This document shows, one piece after another, positions 57,031 through 64,000 of a stretch of 64,000 nucleotides of DNA. The DNA is taken from assembly GCA_016900015.1 (NCBI GenBank), contig JACJJM010000005.1:1-64000 (forward strand), read 5' to 3'. Numbering within the stretch: position 1 is the stretch's first letter; every line of letters starts with the position of its first letter. The stretch is from Phocaeicola coprophilus. GTDB taxonomy: Bacteria; Bacteroidota; Bacteroidia; Bacteroidales; Bacteroidaceae. The notes below the pieces were generated by a model. That model made no database searches. It saw only the letters and a list, made by a program, of their open reading frames with translations, and was not told the origin of the DNA. The translations under genes were made by a program, and so were the position numbers.

Positions 57031-57599
57031 ACGCCCAGATATTTAGCAATTCCCCGCACATGTAGCTCCACGATGGACGCTTTTCCCGCTGCCGAGAGCA
57101 GGAAGTCCACGTCTTCCCGGTTGTCCTGGAAGAGGTTCTCAGTCAGCACGGCCGGGCACTTCGTGTGCTGCAATATATAGAGGTGGCCCTCCTTGTCCGG
57201 GTCGCCGTCGCTGTTGTCTTCCCTCAGGCGGATGCCCAGCTCGCTGGCGGCGTCGTAGAGGCACGTGGCCAACTTGTCCGCCTTCGTCCGTCCCGGAAAG
57301 GTCCAGCACTCCCAGCCGCGGGCCGACATCCATTTGTCACCCATCCCCGCCGCATTGCAGTGGATGGAGACTAAGACAACTTCGTTTGCCTTATACTCGT
57401 TCACCCGCCGGCACCGCTCCGCCAGCGGCACGTCCAATTCCTCATGCACGATGCGCTCGGCGTCAATTCCCCGCTTGCGCAACTCCGCCTCCAGCCTCTC
57501 CGCTATTTCGCGGGCATAGGCATACTCCCGCAGCCGTCCGTCGGGCGACCGCTTGCCCGGGGTGTTCGCCCCGTGGCCGTTGTCGAGTAGTACTTTCAT
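57027..57599 (-). CDS. N-acetylmuramoyl-L-alanine amidase (endolysin)
   Basis: The product has 190 residues and belongs to the Amidase_3 family. The zinc ligands are probably His9 (DNGHGANTPGKRS), Glu25 and His80 (VSIHCNAAG), and the catalytic Glu154 is in AVLTENLFQD. It has no signal peptide, so it needs the holin-like protein or a host route to reach peptidoglycan. It is in a four-gene overlapping lysis cassette. Confidence 0.93.
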   Translation of the reverse strand: MKVLLDNGHGANTPGKRSPDGRLREYAYAREIAERLEAELRKRGIDAERIVHEELDVPLAERCRRVNEYKANEVVLVSIHCNAAGMGDKWMSARGWECWTFPGRTKADKLATCLYDAASELGIRLREDNSDGDPDKEGHLYILQHTKCPAVLTENLFQDNREDVDFLLSAAGKASIVELHVRGIAKYLGV

Positions 57600-57874
57600 T
57601 TCCTTTCCTCCTTTCTCGTCTTCATCTCACTCATTACCTTAGCCACGCTGCCGCCCGTGATCAGCACGGCTATGCCAGCCAGCGTCCACCAGATAGTCTC
57701 CGAACCCGTCTTCACGTAGCCATTCGTACAGACATCCCACACCAGGCAGAAGGCCAGCACCATCCCAAGGAACGCGCCCAACAGCACGCTGACCACGACG
57801 GAGAAGCTCTTCGAGCTGTCCCCTGTATCAGCCTTTATCAGGCTTTTCAGATATTCCGTCAGTCTCATTCTCAT
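57596..57874 (-). CDS. Holin-like protein with two membrane helices
   Basis: The product has 92 residues. Two hydrophobic helices (about 24-48 and 61-79) with charged ends (MRMRLTEYLKSLIK at the start, KTRKEERK at the end) fit class II holins. It overlaps the amidase by four bases and the upstream gene by 47 bases. The assignment rests on size, topology and position only. Confidence 0.7.
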   Translation of the reverse strand: MRMRLTEYLKSLIKADTGDSSKSFSVVVSVLLGAFLGMVLAFCLVWDVCTNGYVKTGSETIWWTLAGIAVLITGGSVAKVMSEMKTRKEERK

Positions 57875-58319
57875 TATTTTTTATAGTTAGTTCCCCTTCT
57901 TCCGTAATTGCATCCGGATACACCTTCTTGTAATCTTCCCTCATCAGCTTCAATTCACGACATTGCATATAAGGAGAGATACGCATCAGGCATGATTCGG
58001 GAGGTCGCAGGCACATCTTGGCTTCCGCCTCCTTCAGAGCGACCTTCAGTTCTCCATTCTCACGGGTCAGTTCCAGTCGCACATCCTGAAGGTTGAGCAC
58101 TTCTTTTCGTAGTTCATCCACCTTCCGGTCCAAACTCTCGACCTTTGCCTGCATCCTCCGATAGTCCACCATCACAGCCTCCAACTCTTTCTGCATGGCC
58201 TCCGCTGCCGTCAGACGCTTGATGCTGTGACGGTTCAGCAGATATTCCACCAGCTTCCATCCGCCCAGGGCTGTGATGATGGCGGCCAGCCAACCTATGT
58301 CACTCATTTCTTTATCCAT
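57828..58319 (-). CDS. Membrane-anchored coiled-coil prophage protein
   Basis: The product has 163 residues. One N-terminal hydrophobic helix (about 8-26) is followed by a coiled coil (about 35-105) and an acidic tail. Such a layout fits a lysis accessory protein. Its 3' end runs 47 bases into the holin-like gene, a long overlap for such a cassette. MSDIGWLAAII is an alternative start. Confidence 0.7.
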   Translation of the reverse strand: MDKEMSDIGWLAAIITALGGWKLVEYLLNRHSIKRLTAAEAMQKELEAVMVDYRRMQAKVESLDRKVDELRKEVLNLQDVRLELTRENGELKVALKEAEAKMCLRPPESCLMRISPYMQCRELKLMREDYKKVYPDAITEEGELTIKNNENETDGISEKPDKG

Positions 58320-58422
58320 TTTTTATTTAGCTCTTGAATTTCTTTCCTCGTTAAACTATTTATAATTATAAATAATAATTAAAAAAATGCATGTAAAGAT
58401 GAAGAAAGAAAAGTTTAAAAGA

Positions 58423-58493
58423 CTAGCTCAAACAATAATCAAGCACATTATCATCAAATGGGCCTTTGATGTCATTGACACTTATTGAGCTAG
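58423..58493 (-). terminator. Nested inverted repeat, probable terminator
   Basis: CTAGCTCA and TGAGCTAG (58423-58430, 58486-58493) enclose CATCAAA/TTTGATG (58452-58458, 58465-58471). It begins directly after the stop of the minus-strand gene at 58494, and minus-strand TCTTTTAAACTTTTC follows. The surrounding 58320-58493 is AT-rich and gene-free. Confidence 0.65.
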
Positions 58494-58766
58494 CTAAAAG
58501 GCCAAGAAAAAATAACACAGTCTTCTATACCACGGCTCATAACCCAAGTTCACATCCTTGGTATGACTTTGAAACAGATGCCATTTGTACAGCCGGTTAT
58601 GAGCCTTCCACTCACGGTATAAAGAGATGTCGCTACGTGAAAGTACTTCTTTCGGACATCGGCTGTCTGCTTTTATATCGCCCAAGACAGTTTTAATATC
58701 CTGTTTTGCGTCTAACAAGTAGCTGTCAATAACACAGACTGAATTTTGATTGAACTTTACTTCCAT
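58494..58766 (-). CDS. Small prophage protein of unknown function
   Basis: The product has 90 residues (MEVKFNQNSVCVIDSYLLD, then DISLYREWKAHNRLYKWHLF). It is aromatic and soluble, with no motif I can name. It lies 20 bases after the fibre gene and is followed directly by a terminator-like palindrome, so it probably ends the structural transcript. Confidence 0.65.
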   Translation of the reverse strand: MEVKFNQNSVCVIDSYLLDAKQDIKTVLGDIKADSRCPKEVLSRSDISLYREWKAHNRLYKWHLFQSHTKDVNLGYEPWYRRLCYFFLAF

Positions 58767-58786
58767 AACACATAAATACTATTTTT

Positions 58787-61700
58787 CTATACATGATTCC
58801 CTGTAGCATCAATCCAATTAGAACCATTCCACCATATAGGCTTTCCTAAAGTAGAATCGAAAAATTGGTATCCATTTTTAGGCTTAACAGGTCTATCTTC
58901 AGTAGTTCCACTAATTGCTAAATCTAACTCCGTGACTCTATAGACAATACCGTTATTATAATATTTCAAAGCATCATCATCTTTATATAAAAATCTTGTA
59001 AATTCACTATTCACGCCATCATCTTTACTGTTAAATGAATATACTATATCAGGATTCTTTTTGCCTGTATATGATTTAAATAATAATTGAGCGGTTTCGC
59101 CATCTTTATAATAAATATAATTATTCATGCGAGTTCCTGCACATTGAGTGTAATATAACGGATTAAAACCTTCTTCTTCATCATTTGTATATTTAGAAGT
59201 AACAATCTGTTGTTCATAAGCAATGCATTCAGCTCTAAATGCATATATTAAATCGGTAGTACCCGCGCTACTAGATTGTACTACTGTATTATATTTTTCA
59301 GCAATAATAGAACCAAAAATATTATTATTCCATCTTTTAAAAGAATTTTCGTTATTACCTATTTTACTCGTATAATCATCATTTATGGATAATCTTATTA
59401 ATACCTTATCATTGATTATTTTATATTCTATATTTTTAATATAAGTAGATATGCTAATAGGATGTAAACTGATACTAAATTTATCAGGAAGCTCCTCATA
59501 ATATCTTATTCTAAAATCCACATTAAAAGAAAAACCGTCTCCCTTTATATTTAAATGATAAGTAACGTTTACTAGTGTTTTTAAAAAAGAAGTATTAAAT
59601 TCTAATATTGTATACTTATAATAGTCTTCAATACTATTAAGTTGATACGTGGTGAAAGAAACCGGAAATTGAAATAATTTAGTTTTATTATCGCCTTCAA
59701 TGATTGGAAGTTCTAAAATTTGCTTCCCTACAAAATTCCCAATATTAGAATACAAAAATAAATAACTGATAATAGGCCTAGAAATATACAATAGGTCACC
59801 CTTAGTCCAGTAATTGGTACAAGTAATAAGTCCAGAACCAACATTCGTTAAATTAGTTAAAGCATGTGCAATATAAGTCTTACTAAAAACAAAATTTGAT
59901 ACTATTTCGGGAAGACTTTCACCGTCCTGTCTGCCTCCAATATTAACAAACCCTTCAACTATCAAATTGTATTTGAAATGGTTATTTTTATTAAGATTTG
60001 TATTTCCCGTACTTACACTATCCACAGTTCTTGCATAGAGTCCTCCTGTAAATCCTGTTACAAAATTGGCTATTGCACTTGAATTATAAGCCCCGTCATC
60101 AAAATAAATCCCCCTCGAAGGATTATACGGACATCTGTTTATTACAATATTTTCTTTTACAATCGTTCCATCACCTAATGGATTGCTTCCTCTTTGATGA
60201 GTAAACACATAAATGGCACCTAAGTCATTTACAAAATTATATGCTGTAATAAACCCATTTTCTATGCTAAGCTCATTTTGATAAATACCGGCGGAAATAT
60301 TATAATCCGCGTCTTCTCTCGTATTTCCACATCTTATTCCTGTATAAAAATTTGTAAGCTTGTTCCGAAATACATAGGCATTATCGCAATTTACAGAAAT
60401 AGCAGAGCTTGTGTTATAATCTATAAGCCCGATATTCTGAATCTGGTTGTTGGAAATAGTACAGTTTGAACCTCTATGACTGACATAAATACCTTCTTTA
60501 TACATGTTCTCAATTCTGTTATTGTCTATGAGAACATTCTCTACAACAACATTTCTAAATTCAATAGCCGAATACCCGTTACCAAATGTGCAATCTTTTA
60601 CCGTAGCTATTCTTCCCGGATGAACCTGTGTATAACCTCCATAAAAACTGCATCCGTATAATTCCAATTTTCCCGCTGTTTTTAATGTGTAAGAATCTAC
60701 ATCTGTGTAATATACAACTCTTTCTTTTATTGGAACATACAGTACGTTATCTTCATCTATACAAACAGAACCTGGTGACAACAAAGATTTTGCATTGATA
60801 ACCCGATACCTGCATTTTGAATTATAATGCCAATCTCCATTGATATACATATCAAAATTGTCAGAAGTGTTATACGTCACATGCGGATTCTTAAAATACA
60901 AATATCCGCTTTCTATGTGATGCACGTTTACCCAAAAGTTGCTCCAGCCTGACGTATAGGTGAACCATATATTCCTTGCGTCATTTTCATTGACATCCCC
61001 AAGTCTTAACGCTAAATCCGAATCCAACTTTGCCCTTGCGTATACAGCCTCATTTGTGAATATGTCATCTATATTTTCAACTATTTCTTTTGTTACGATG
61101 TTATATGCCACCATCTTTTCAGTCATAACATAAGTGGCATTTTCCCCACAAAAAGGTATCCTTTCGCTGAGAGTTAAAATTTGGTCATACACTTTAGGAG
61201 TAAAATCCAGCTGTAAGCAATAATGCAAAGCTGTTCTTTGGAATGCTCTAGTTATATTATAATCTCCTTGCGAATAAATAAACTTTCCTCCGTAAATGCG
61301 TAATATGTTACTACTATTTGTAACATTTATTCCTTTCGTATATATGTTTCCACGAACAACCAGATTTAAATCAGAAGTCCCGTAATTAAAACTTTGAATA
61401 GCCGCTTGTAATTCCTTATTATTATGAACGACTACAACTTTAGTGACACTATCTTTCGTCAAGATAGAATCATCCAGAACCGACTCATCTAATATACTAG
61501 GACTTGAAAGCTTTATGTTTCTTAAGACATTCCTTGTTTCCCCCAATAAGCCAGACAAATTATCTAGTTCTCCATTATTTAAACAACCACCATTAAAATA
61601 AAGAACACTATTCTCCGGTATAACAATGGTTGCTTCATTTAGGTCAAAATCATAACGAATTTCATAAATAGTATTTTCCTCATTAATCATATTTTGCGTA

Positions 61701-62125
61701 AGCACATTCTTTTCGCCAATAATATTCTTACGTAGTATTTTATACCCCACTCCAGAAAAGCCATAAGGATTGTGCGCACGATCTTTGAATTTATACACAT
61801 CTTTGTCGTCTTGTTTCTCGACAGTTATGTCTTCTTCGTCAGCCATGTCCTTCAATTTCTCACCTGCCTCAATCACCGGTTTCTGCAACTCTTTGATATC
61901 TGCTTCTGACAAATCCTCAAAGCGTAATTTTGCTCCCCGCAGCGACGCCAACCACTGCTCTTCCGTCCCCGTGTAGCCGTGCTGGCAGGCTATCTCGTAA
62001 GCGGAAGCGCCGTCTTTTATTTCTCCGCGGTTGACCTTGTCCTGGATGGAGAGCAGCAGGGCATTGATTTCTTCGACTGTAAAGTTCAGTCCTTCAAAAT
62101 GATAATGATGTTTGGGTGGTTTCAT
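58787..62125 (-). CDS. Phage tail fibre/tailspike-like protein with beta-helix
   Basis: The product has 1112 residues. The N-terminal anchor includes DGASAYEIACQHGYTGTEEQW, a pattern common near phage fibre N termini. A parallel beta-helix follows (about 250-650, with ladder stretches NNQIQNIGLIDYNTSS and ENMYKEGIYVSHRGSNC). The C terminus ends in GKPIWWNGSNWIDATG, a frequent fibre tip in Bacteroides phages. It probably contacts the host surface or degrades capsule; no catalytic residues can be assigned. The gene is much richer in A and T than its neighbours and overlaps the next by four bases. Confidence 0.85.
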   Translation of the reverse strand: MKPPKHHYHFEGLNFTVEEINALLLSIQDKVNRGEIKDGASAYEIACQHGYTGTEEQWLASLRGAKLRFEDLSEADIKELQKPVIEAGEKLKDMADEEDITVEKQDDKDVYKFKDRAHNPYGFSGVGYKILRKNIIGEKNVLTQNMINEENTIYEIRYDFDLNEATIVIPENSVLYFNGGCLNNGELDNLSGLLGETRNVLRNIKLSSPSILDESVLDDSILTKDSVTKVVVVHNNKELQAAIQSFNYGTSDLNLVVRGNIYTKGINVTNSSNILRIYGGKFIYSQGDYNITRAFQRTALHYCLQLDFTPKVYDQILTLSERIPFCGENATYVMTEKMVAYNIVTKEIVENIDDIFTNEAVYARAKLDSDLALRLGDVNENDARNIWFTYTSGWSNFWVNVHHIESGYLYFKNPHVTYNTSDNFDMYINGDWHYNSKCRYRVINAKSLLSPGSVCIDEDNVLYVPIKERVVYYTDVDSYTLKTAGKLELYGCSFYGGYTQVHPGRIATVKDCTFGNGYSAIEFRNVVVENVLIDNNRIENMYKEGIYVSHRGSNCTISNNQIQNIGLIDYNTSSAISVNCDNAYVFRNKLTNFYTGIRCGNTREDADYNISAGIYQNELSIENGFITAYNFVNDLGAIYVFTHQRGSNPLGDGTIVKENIVINRCPYNPSRGIYFDDGAYNSSAIANFVTGFTGGLYARTVDSVSTGNTNLNKNNHFKYNLIVEGFVNIGGRQDGESLPEIVSNFVFSKTYIAHALTNLTNVGSGLITCTNYWTKGDLLYISRPIISYLFLYSNIGNFVGKQILELPIIEGDNKTKLFQFPVSFTTYQLNSIEDYYKYTILEFNTSFLKTLVNVTYHLNIKGDGFSFNVDFRIRYYEELPDKFSISLHPISISTYIKNIEYKIINDKVLIRLSINDDYTSKIGNNENSFKRWNNNIFGSIIAEKYNTVVQSSSAGTTDLIYAFRAECIAYEQQIVTSKYTNDEEEGFNPLYYTQCAGTRMNNYIYYKDGETAQLLFKSYTGKKNPDIVYSFNSKDDGVNSEFTRFLYKDDDALKYYNNGIVYRVTELDLAISGTTEDRPVKPKNGYQFFDSTLGKPIWWNGSNWIDATGNHV

Positions 62126-62787
62126 GAGAGTAGAGTGTTTGCAAGGGTTTCAATAAGGGATTTCGAAGTGTTCAGTGCCGCTTGTGAACCGGTCACGTCG
62201 TCAATGGACTGAAGGTAGAAGGCAGCCGTATAGTAGGCCAGCGCGTTTTCCAGGCGGCTGTCCATGCGCACCGCCGTATCGCTCACCTCCGGATTCTTCA
62301 CGTAGGACAACACGCAGGCTTCCGGCTTCGACATGGCGTGTGCGATGATTTGCATAAGCAGCATGCCTTCCTCGTCGAGTTCGGAAGACAGATACACCAG
62401 CGGGCTGTATGGCCCGGCACCGATTCCCGGCACGGGTGAATACTGATTCTGAAACGACGGATGAGTATCCGCGTAAATGGCACTCACCGGCCTGACCCAG
62501 CTCTCAGCCTTCAGGGAGATGAACCGGCAAAAGTCTTCGGGCACGGTGATACGCAGGGCCGTCATGCCGTCGGGACGGGTAAAGAAACAGGAAGCGTCAT
62601 TCTTCGAATAGGTCACGCTGTCTACAACCTGACAGATGGCCGGGGCTTGCAGCACGACCAACGGGGCTGCCAAGCCTACAAAATCAACCAGAGCCTCATC
62701 CACCATCATGGAAAAGTCGTCGCCAACAGTCGCAGCCTCGTTCACGGCGTGGCGTATCTTCTGCAACAGTCCTTCCAATGCAATCAT
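62122..62787 (-). CDS. Prophage structural protein, possible connector
   Basis: The product has 221 residues and is soluble. It begins MIALEGLLQKIRHAVNEAA and contains ALRITVPEDFCRFISLK and RLENALAYYTAAFYLQSI. Its size, helical ends and place between capsid-like and fibre genes suggest a head completion or adaptor protein. No family is recognised. It overlaps the genes on both sides by four bases. Confidence 0.6.
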   Translation of the reverse strand: MIALEGLLQKIRHAVNEAATVGDDFSMMVDEALVDFVGLAAPLVVLQAPAICQVVDSVTYSKNDASCFFTRPDGMTALRITVPEDFCRFISLKAESWVRPVSAIYADTHPSFQNQYSPVPGIGAGPYSPLVYLSSELDEEGMLLMQIIAHAMSKPEACVLSYVKNPEVSDTAVRMDSRLENALAYYTAAFYLQSIDDVTGSQAALNTSKSLIETLANTLLS

Positions 62788-63335
62788 AACCGATAGTTTG
62801 GAAATTCCACATTATACTGCCCGCAAAGGGCGGCAATAGCTTCTTTCGTGGTGCACAGCGAGCGGTCCACACCCAGCACAGTCGTAAAATATTCCTTGGC
62901 TTCCAGGAAGGACGTCACGCTCTCCGGTGTGAACTGTGACACGGCCGACGGTTCTTCCGCCGGAACTTCTTCTCCGGCGACCTCCTCTGCCGGGGATTCC
63001 TGCACCGGTTCATCCACCGGGATGGGATGCCGGAATGTCGGAATCTTGGGCGACATAGGTTTACCCAAAATGGTATAGGTCGGATGTTCGGGCACTGTGG
63101 CCGGCTTTTCATCCTTCTTGTGGGGCACTGCATCTGCCTCATCCTGAACGGCAAACTGTATAAGCCCTCGGCGAAACCAACGATGCGCACATATCTTTTT
63201 GGCCAAACCTTCGTCTCGGGTCATATAGCGTGCCACACCGTTGATGGGGAGGGAGAAGTTCACAAACAGCTTTCGTCCGCGATGAATCACGGAAAACGAC
63301 AGTGCCGAAGAGGACGTAAAATTATAGTAACTCAT
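62784..63335 (-). CDS. Prophage protein with Pro/Glu-rich linker
   Basis: The product has 183 residues from MSYYNFTSSSALSFSVIHRG at 63335. An N-terminal beta domain (about 1-60) is joined by a Pro/Glu/Ala-rich linker (about 65-130, ESPAEEVAGEEVPAEEPS) to a small C-terminal domain (SFLEAKEYFTTVLGVDRS). The layout suits a capsid decoration or head protein. The further frame to 63428 runs into the AATGAAG repeats and is rejected. Confidence 0.65.
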   Translation of the reverse strand: MSYYNFTSSSALSFSVIHRGRKLFVNFSLPINGVARYMTRDEGLAKKICAHRWFRRGLIQFAVQDEADAVPHKKDEKPATVPEHPTYTILGKPMSPKIPTFRHPIPVDEPVQESPAEEVAGEEVPAEEPSAVSQFTPESVTSFLEAKEYFTTVLGVDRSLCTTKEAIAALCGQYNVEFPNYRL

Positions 63336-63353
63336 AAGGATAATCTTTTTAAA

Positions 63354-63452
63354 TAATGAATGATAAATGAAGAATGAAGAACGATGAATGAAGAATTTGC
63401 CATGCGACTGACTATATGCACTCTTCATTCTTCACTCTTCATTCTTCATTAA
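63354..63452. repeat. AATGAAG-type tandem and inverted repeat
   Basis: Units of AATGAAGAATGAAG-like sequence (about 63354-63395) face TTCATTCTTCACTCTTCATT-like sequence (about 63423-63450). The arms could fold into a long, imperfect AT-rich hairpin just after the capsid-like gene. It may act as terminator or attenuator. Confidence 0.7.
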
Positions 63453-63453
63453 T

Positions 63454-64000
63454 TTAAGCTCCGGCAGAAGGGAGAGGCTTCTCTACATATTCCGGAATGG
63501 TGATGCGGGCATGAGCATCGGGGAAACCAAGTGTCCAGCAAGAGAACTCCTGCATCGTCACGGCATTCGAATTGGAGATGAAGAGTTTCTTCAGGTCGTA
63601 TTCGTTGCGTTCCCAATTCTGGAACACCCATTTGTCGAGATATTCCGGGTCGAGGCAGAAGGCACGGCCGCTGAATCCCCAGGCATTGAACAAGTCGTGA
63701 CGGTAGAACAGCAACTTCGTGCCCATGGATTCAAACGACTGGAAGTCCAGTCCCCAATTATTATAGTTCTTCTCCGGCTCAAAGATGCGCACGCGGTTCA
63801 CGCTCTTGATTTTGCACAGTGCCGAATAAATCACATTGTCCACAAACACCAGCTTCGTGCGTGAGCCGTTGCCTGCACCCTCGATGATTTGTCCCACCAG
63901 GTCCACGAGGTCGCCTTCCGTGATGACATATTCCTGGATATAATTCTCGCCGTCGTCCAGCGGATTGCCGTTTGTGTCTGTCTTAATTTGCCAGCTGCCC
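63454..64000 (-). CDS. Major capsid-like protein (5' part outside the window)
   Basis: The frame stays open to the right edge, giving at least 182 residues; GTG at 63906 is internal. The end of the chain (LLFYRHDLFNAWGFSGRAF, RNEYDLKKLFISNSNAVTM, GFPDAHARITIPEYV) looks like the C-terminal part of a HK97-like phage major capsid protein: a helix-strand-rich domain with long beta strands and a short acidic tail. Its place upstream of head and fibre genes agrees. The family cannot be fixed from this fragment. Confidence 0.45.
   Translation of the reverse strand, partial: GSWQIKTDTNGNPLDDGENYIQEYVITEGDLVDLVGQIIEGAGNGSRTKLVFVDNVIYSALCKIKSVNRVRIFEPEKNYNNWGLDFQSFESMGTKLLFYRHDLFNAWGFSGRAFCLDPEYLDKWVFQNWERNEYDLKKLFISNSNAVTMQEFSCWTLGFPDAHARITIPEYVEKPLPSAGA

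Larger units (their letters stand above)
52298..64000. mobile_element. Prophage (integrase-proximal end; continues past the window)
   Basis: From the end of tRNA-Arg to the right edge the genes are phage-type: integrase on the plus strand; on the minus strand a capsid-like protein, connectors, fibre, lysis cassette and a terminal cassette. The left boundary is inferred from the tRNA-integrase arrangement; attR lies outside the window, so the exact core cannot be measured. Base composition varies sharply inside (the fibre gene is AT-rich, the lysis genes GC-rich), as in mosaic phages. Confidence 0.85.

Noticed and set aside
58466-58696. 76-residue plus-strand open frame
   Set aside because: It overlaps the terminator palindrome and the antisense of the small phage gene at 58494-58766, which has a better start and context.
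58787-62125. Diversity-generating retroelement acting on the fibre gene
   Set aside because: No reverse transcriptase or template repeat is present in the window.

Overview
The window looks like the chromosome of a gut Bacteroidales bacterium (Bacteroides, Phocaeicola or Prevotella type). Evidence: many genes are preceded by the Bacteroidetes -7 box TAnnTTTG, in places with a -33 TTTG 19-20 bases upstream. It also carries families typical of the phylum: a DUF5686 outer-membrane protein, a GT3 glycogen synthase with short GT35 phosphorylase, and an integrase of the Bacteroides kind. The species cannot be fixed from the sequence alone.

Layout. (1) Bases 1-6024 are a decayed accessory block. 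Two direct repeats of about 140 bases flank it; each carries the same eight-codon gene end (QAAVEDTL-stop), its terminator and the tail of the neighbouring gene. Between them lie a truncated metallophosphoesterase, a Sel1/PKD/leucine-rich protein, a uracil-DNA-glycosylase-like protein, a frameshifted DprA-like gene, a frameshifted unknown gene and a remnant of an XRE-type regulator. (2) 6011-14750 holds an NTF2-like/HxlR divergent pair with a palindromic operator, a PhoB/PhoR-like two-component system, carboxynorspermidine dehydrogenase, bcp, recA, a MaoC-type hydratase and a MATE exporter. (3) 14998-24108 is a one-carbon cluster: a complete glycine cleavage operon (lplA-gcvT-gcvH-gcvPA-gcvPB-lpdA, with a split P protein) and, divergently, formate-THF ligase. 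(4) 24198-27641 is a four-gene operon: lipoprotein, rsmG, MBL hydrolase, DUF2130. (5) 27721-34152 holds a GH28 enzyme and a GDE-GT4-GH57 alpha-glucan operon. (6) 34363-45230 holds DUF5686, a Crp/Fnr regulator, miaA, gapA, guaA, a small orphan gene, thiD and an S9 peptidase. (7) 45585-51839 holds two tandem EamA transporters and the glycogen synthase/phosphorylase pair.

(8) From tRNA-Arg(TCT) at 52221-52297 to the right edge lies the integrase-proximal end of a prophage. The integrase is on the plus strand beside the tRNA. All other phage genes are on the minus strand: a capsid-like gene (cut by the edge), two likely head/connector proteins, a 1112-residue beta-helix fibre, a lysis cassette with a 2-TM holin-like protein and an amidase, and a terminal cassette with two cysteine-rich proteins. 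A 99-base nested palindrome with its own promoter-like box sits between the lysis and terminal cassettes.

The least explained items are: the cysteine-rich phage proteins; the nested palindrome at 56359-56457; the repeat-bounded block at the left end; and a family of palindromic CCTTTCCG-type repeats in four intergenic regions (about 7.3, 22.2, 29.3 and 45.3 kb). All functional calls come from reading motifs; no database search was run.
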